A DNA stretch of 12,577 nt from JAVBNJ01 sp031551625 (lineage in GTDB: Bacteria; Bacteroidota; Bacteroidia; Bacteroidales; UBA932), in assembly GCA_031551625.1 (NCBI GenBank), contig JAVBNJ010000056.1, forward strand, positions 1-12,577. Direction: 5' to 3'. Numbering within the stretch: position 1 is the stretch's first letter; each line of letters starts with the position of its first letter. Both the position numbers and the translations under genes were made by a program. This document shows positions 12,577 to 12,577 of this stretch, piece by piece. A model generated the notes under the pieces. The model made no database searches, was not told where the DNA came from, and was given only the letters and a program-made list of their open reading frames with translations.

Positions 12577-12577
12577 T

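Noticed and set aside
1..12577. tRNA, rRNA, insertion sequence or integrase genes
   Set aside because: I looked on both strands for tRNA-like cloverleaf ends, transposase motifs and terminal inverted repeats with target duplications and saw none.

Overview
The window comes from a Bacteroidota genome, most likely order Bacteroidales. Three signs point there. Promoters match the Bacteroidetes -7 box TAnnTTTG. One gene encodes a lipoprotein with an LFASC-SKDSD start. The housekeeping genes (trmD, a PIN-PhoH ATPase, a C-type aminoacyl-histidine dipeptidase, a COG1579 zinc-ribbon protein next to a long Nif3) are typical of that group. I cannot name the genus.

Left part (1-3217, minus strand) looks accessory. 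A strongly A/T-rich block (about 1-1500) holds a stand-alone HsdR_N-type PD-(D/E)xK nuclease, cut by the window edge, behind an unrecognised 84-residue protein with a good promoter. Next comes a 3' fragment of a DUF3667 gene, then a secreted pentapeptide-repeat protein, then the intact DUF3667 gene. The fragment and the end of the intact gene form an imperfect direct repeat that brackets the pentapeptide gene. This suggests a gene was inserted into, or replaced most of, a duplicated copy.

Middle left (3099-6134, minus strand) reads as one envelope-related operon. Its order is YtxH protein, Phage_holin_3_6-like membrane protein, small amphipathic protein, alpha/beta-hydrolase lipoprotein and DUF3667 membrane protein. 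The gaps are 4 nt, an overlap, 9 nt and 34 nt. A very short divergent promoter region (6135-6189) separates it from the plus-strand pair trmD and phoH (6190-8233).

Right part (8287-12577, minus strand) holds a small unknown gene, a 384-bp gene-free region, pepD with a 38-bp palindromic terminator, and the nif3/COG1579 pair with its own terminator. The gene-free region is the most interesting part. It contains three tandem repeats of about 40 bp with a TTCTA-N6-TAGAA core. It also holds a consensus promoter and a predicted transcript of about 155 nt that folds into one long hairpin. That transcript ends in an intrinsic terminator just before the small unknown gene. It is either an independent small RNA (6S-like shape is one option) or a switching leader of that gene.
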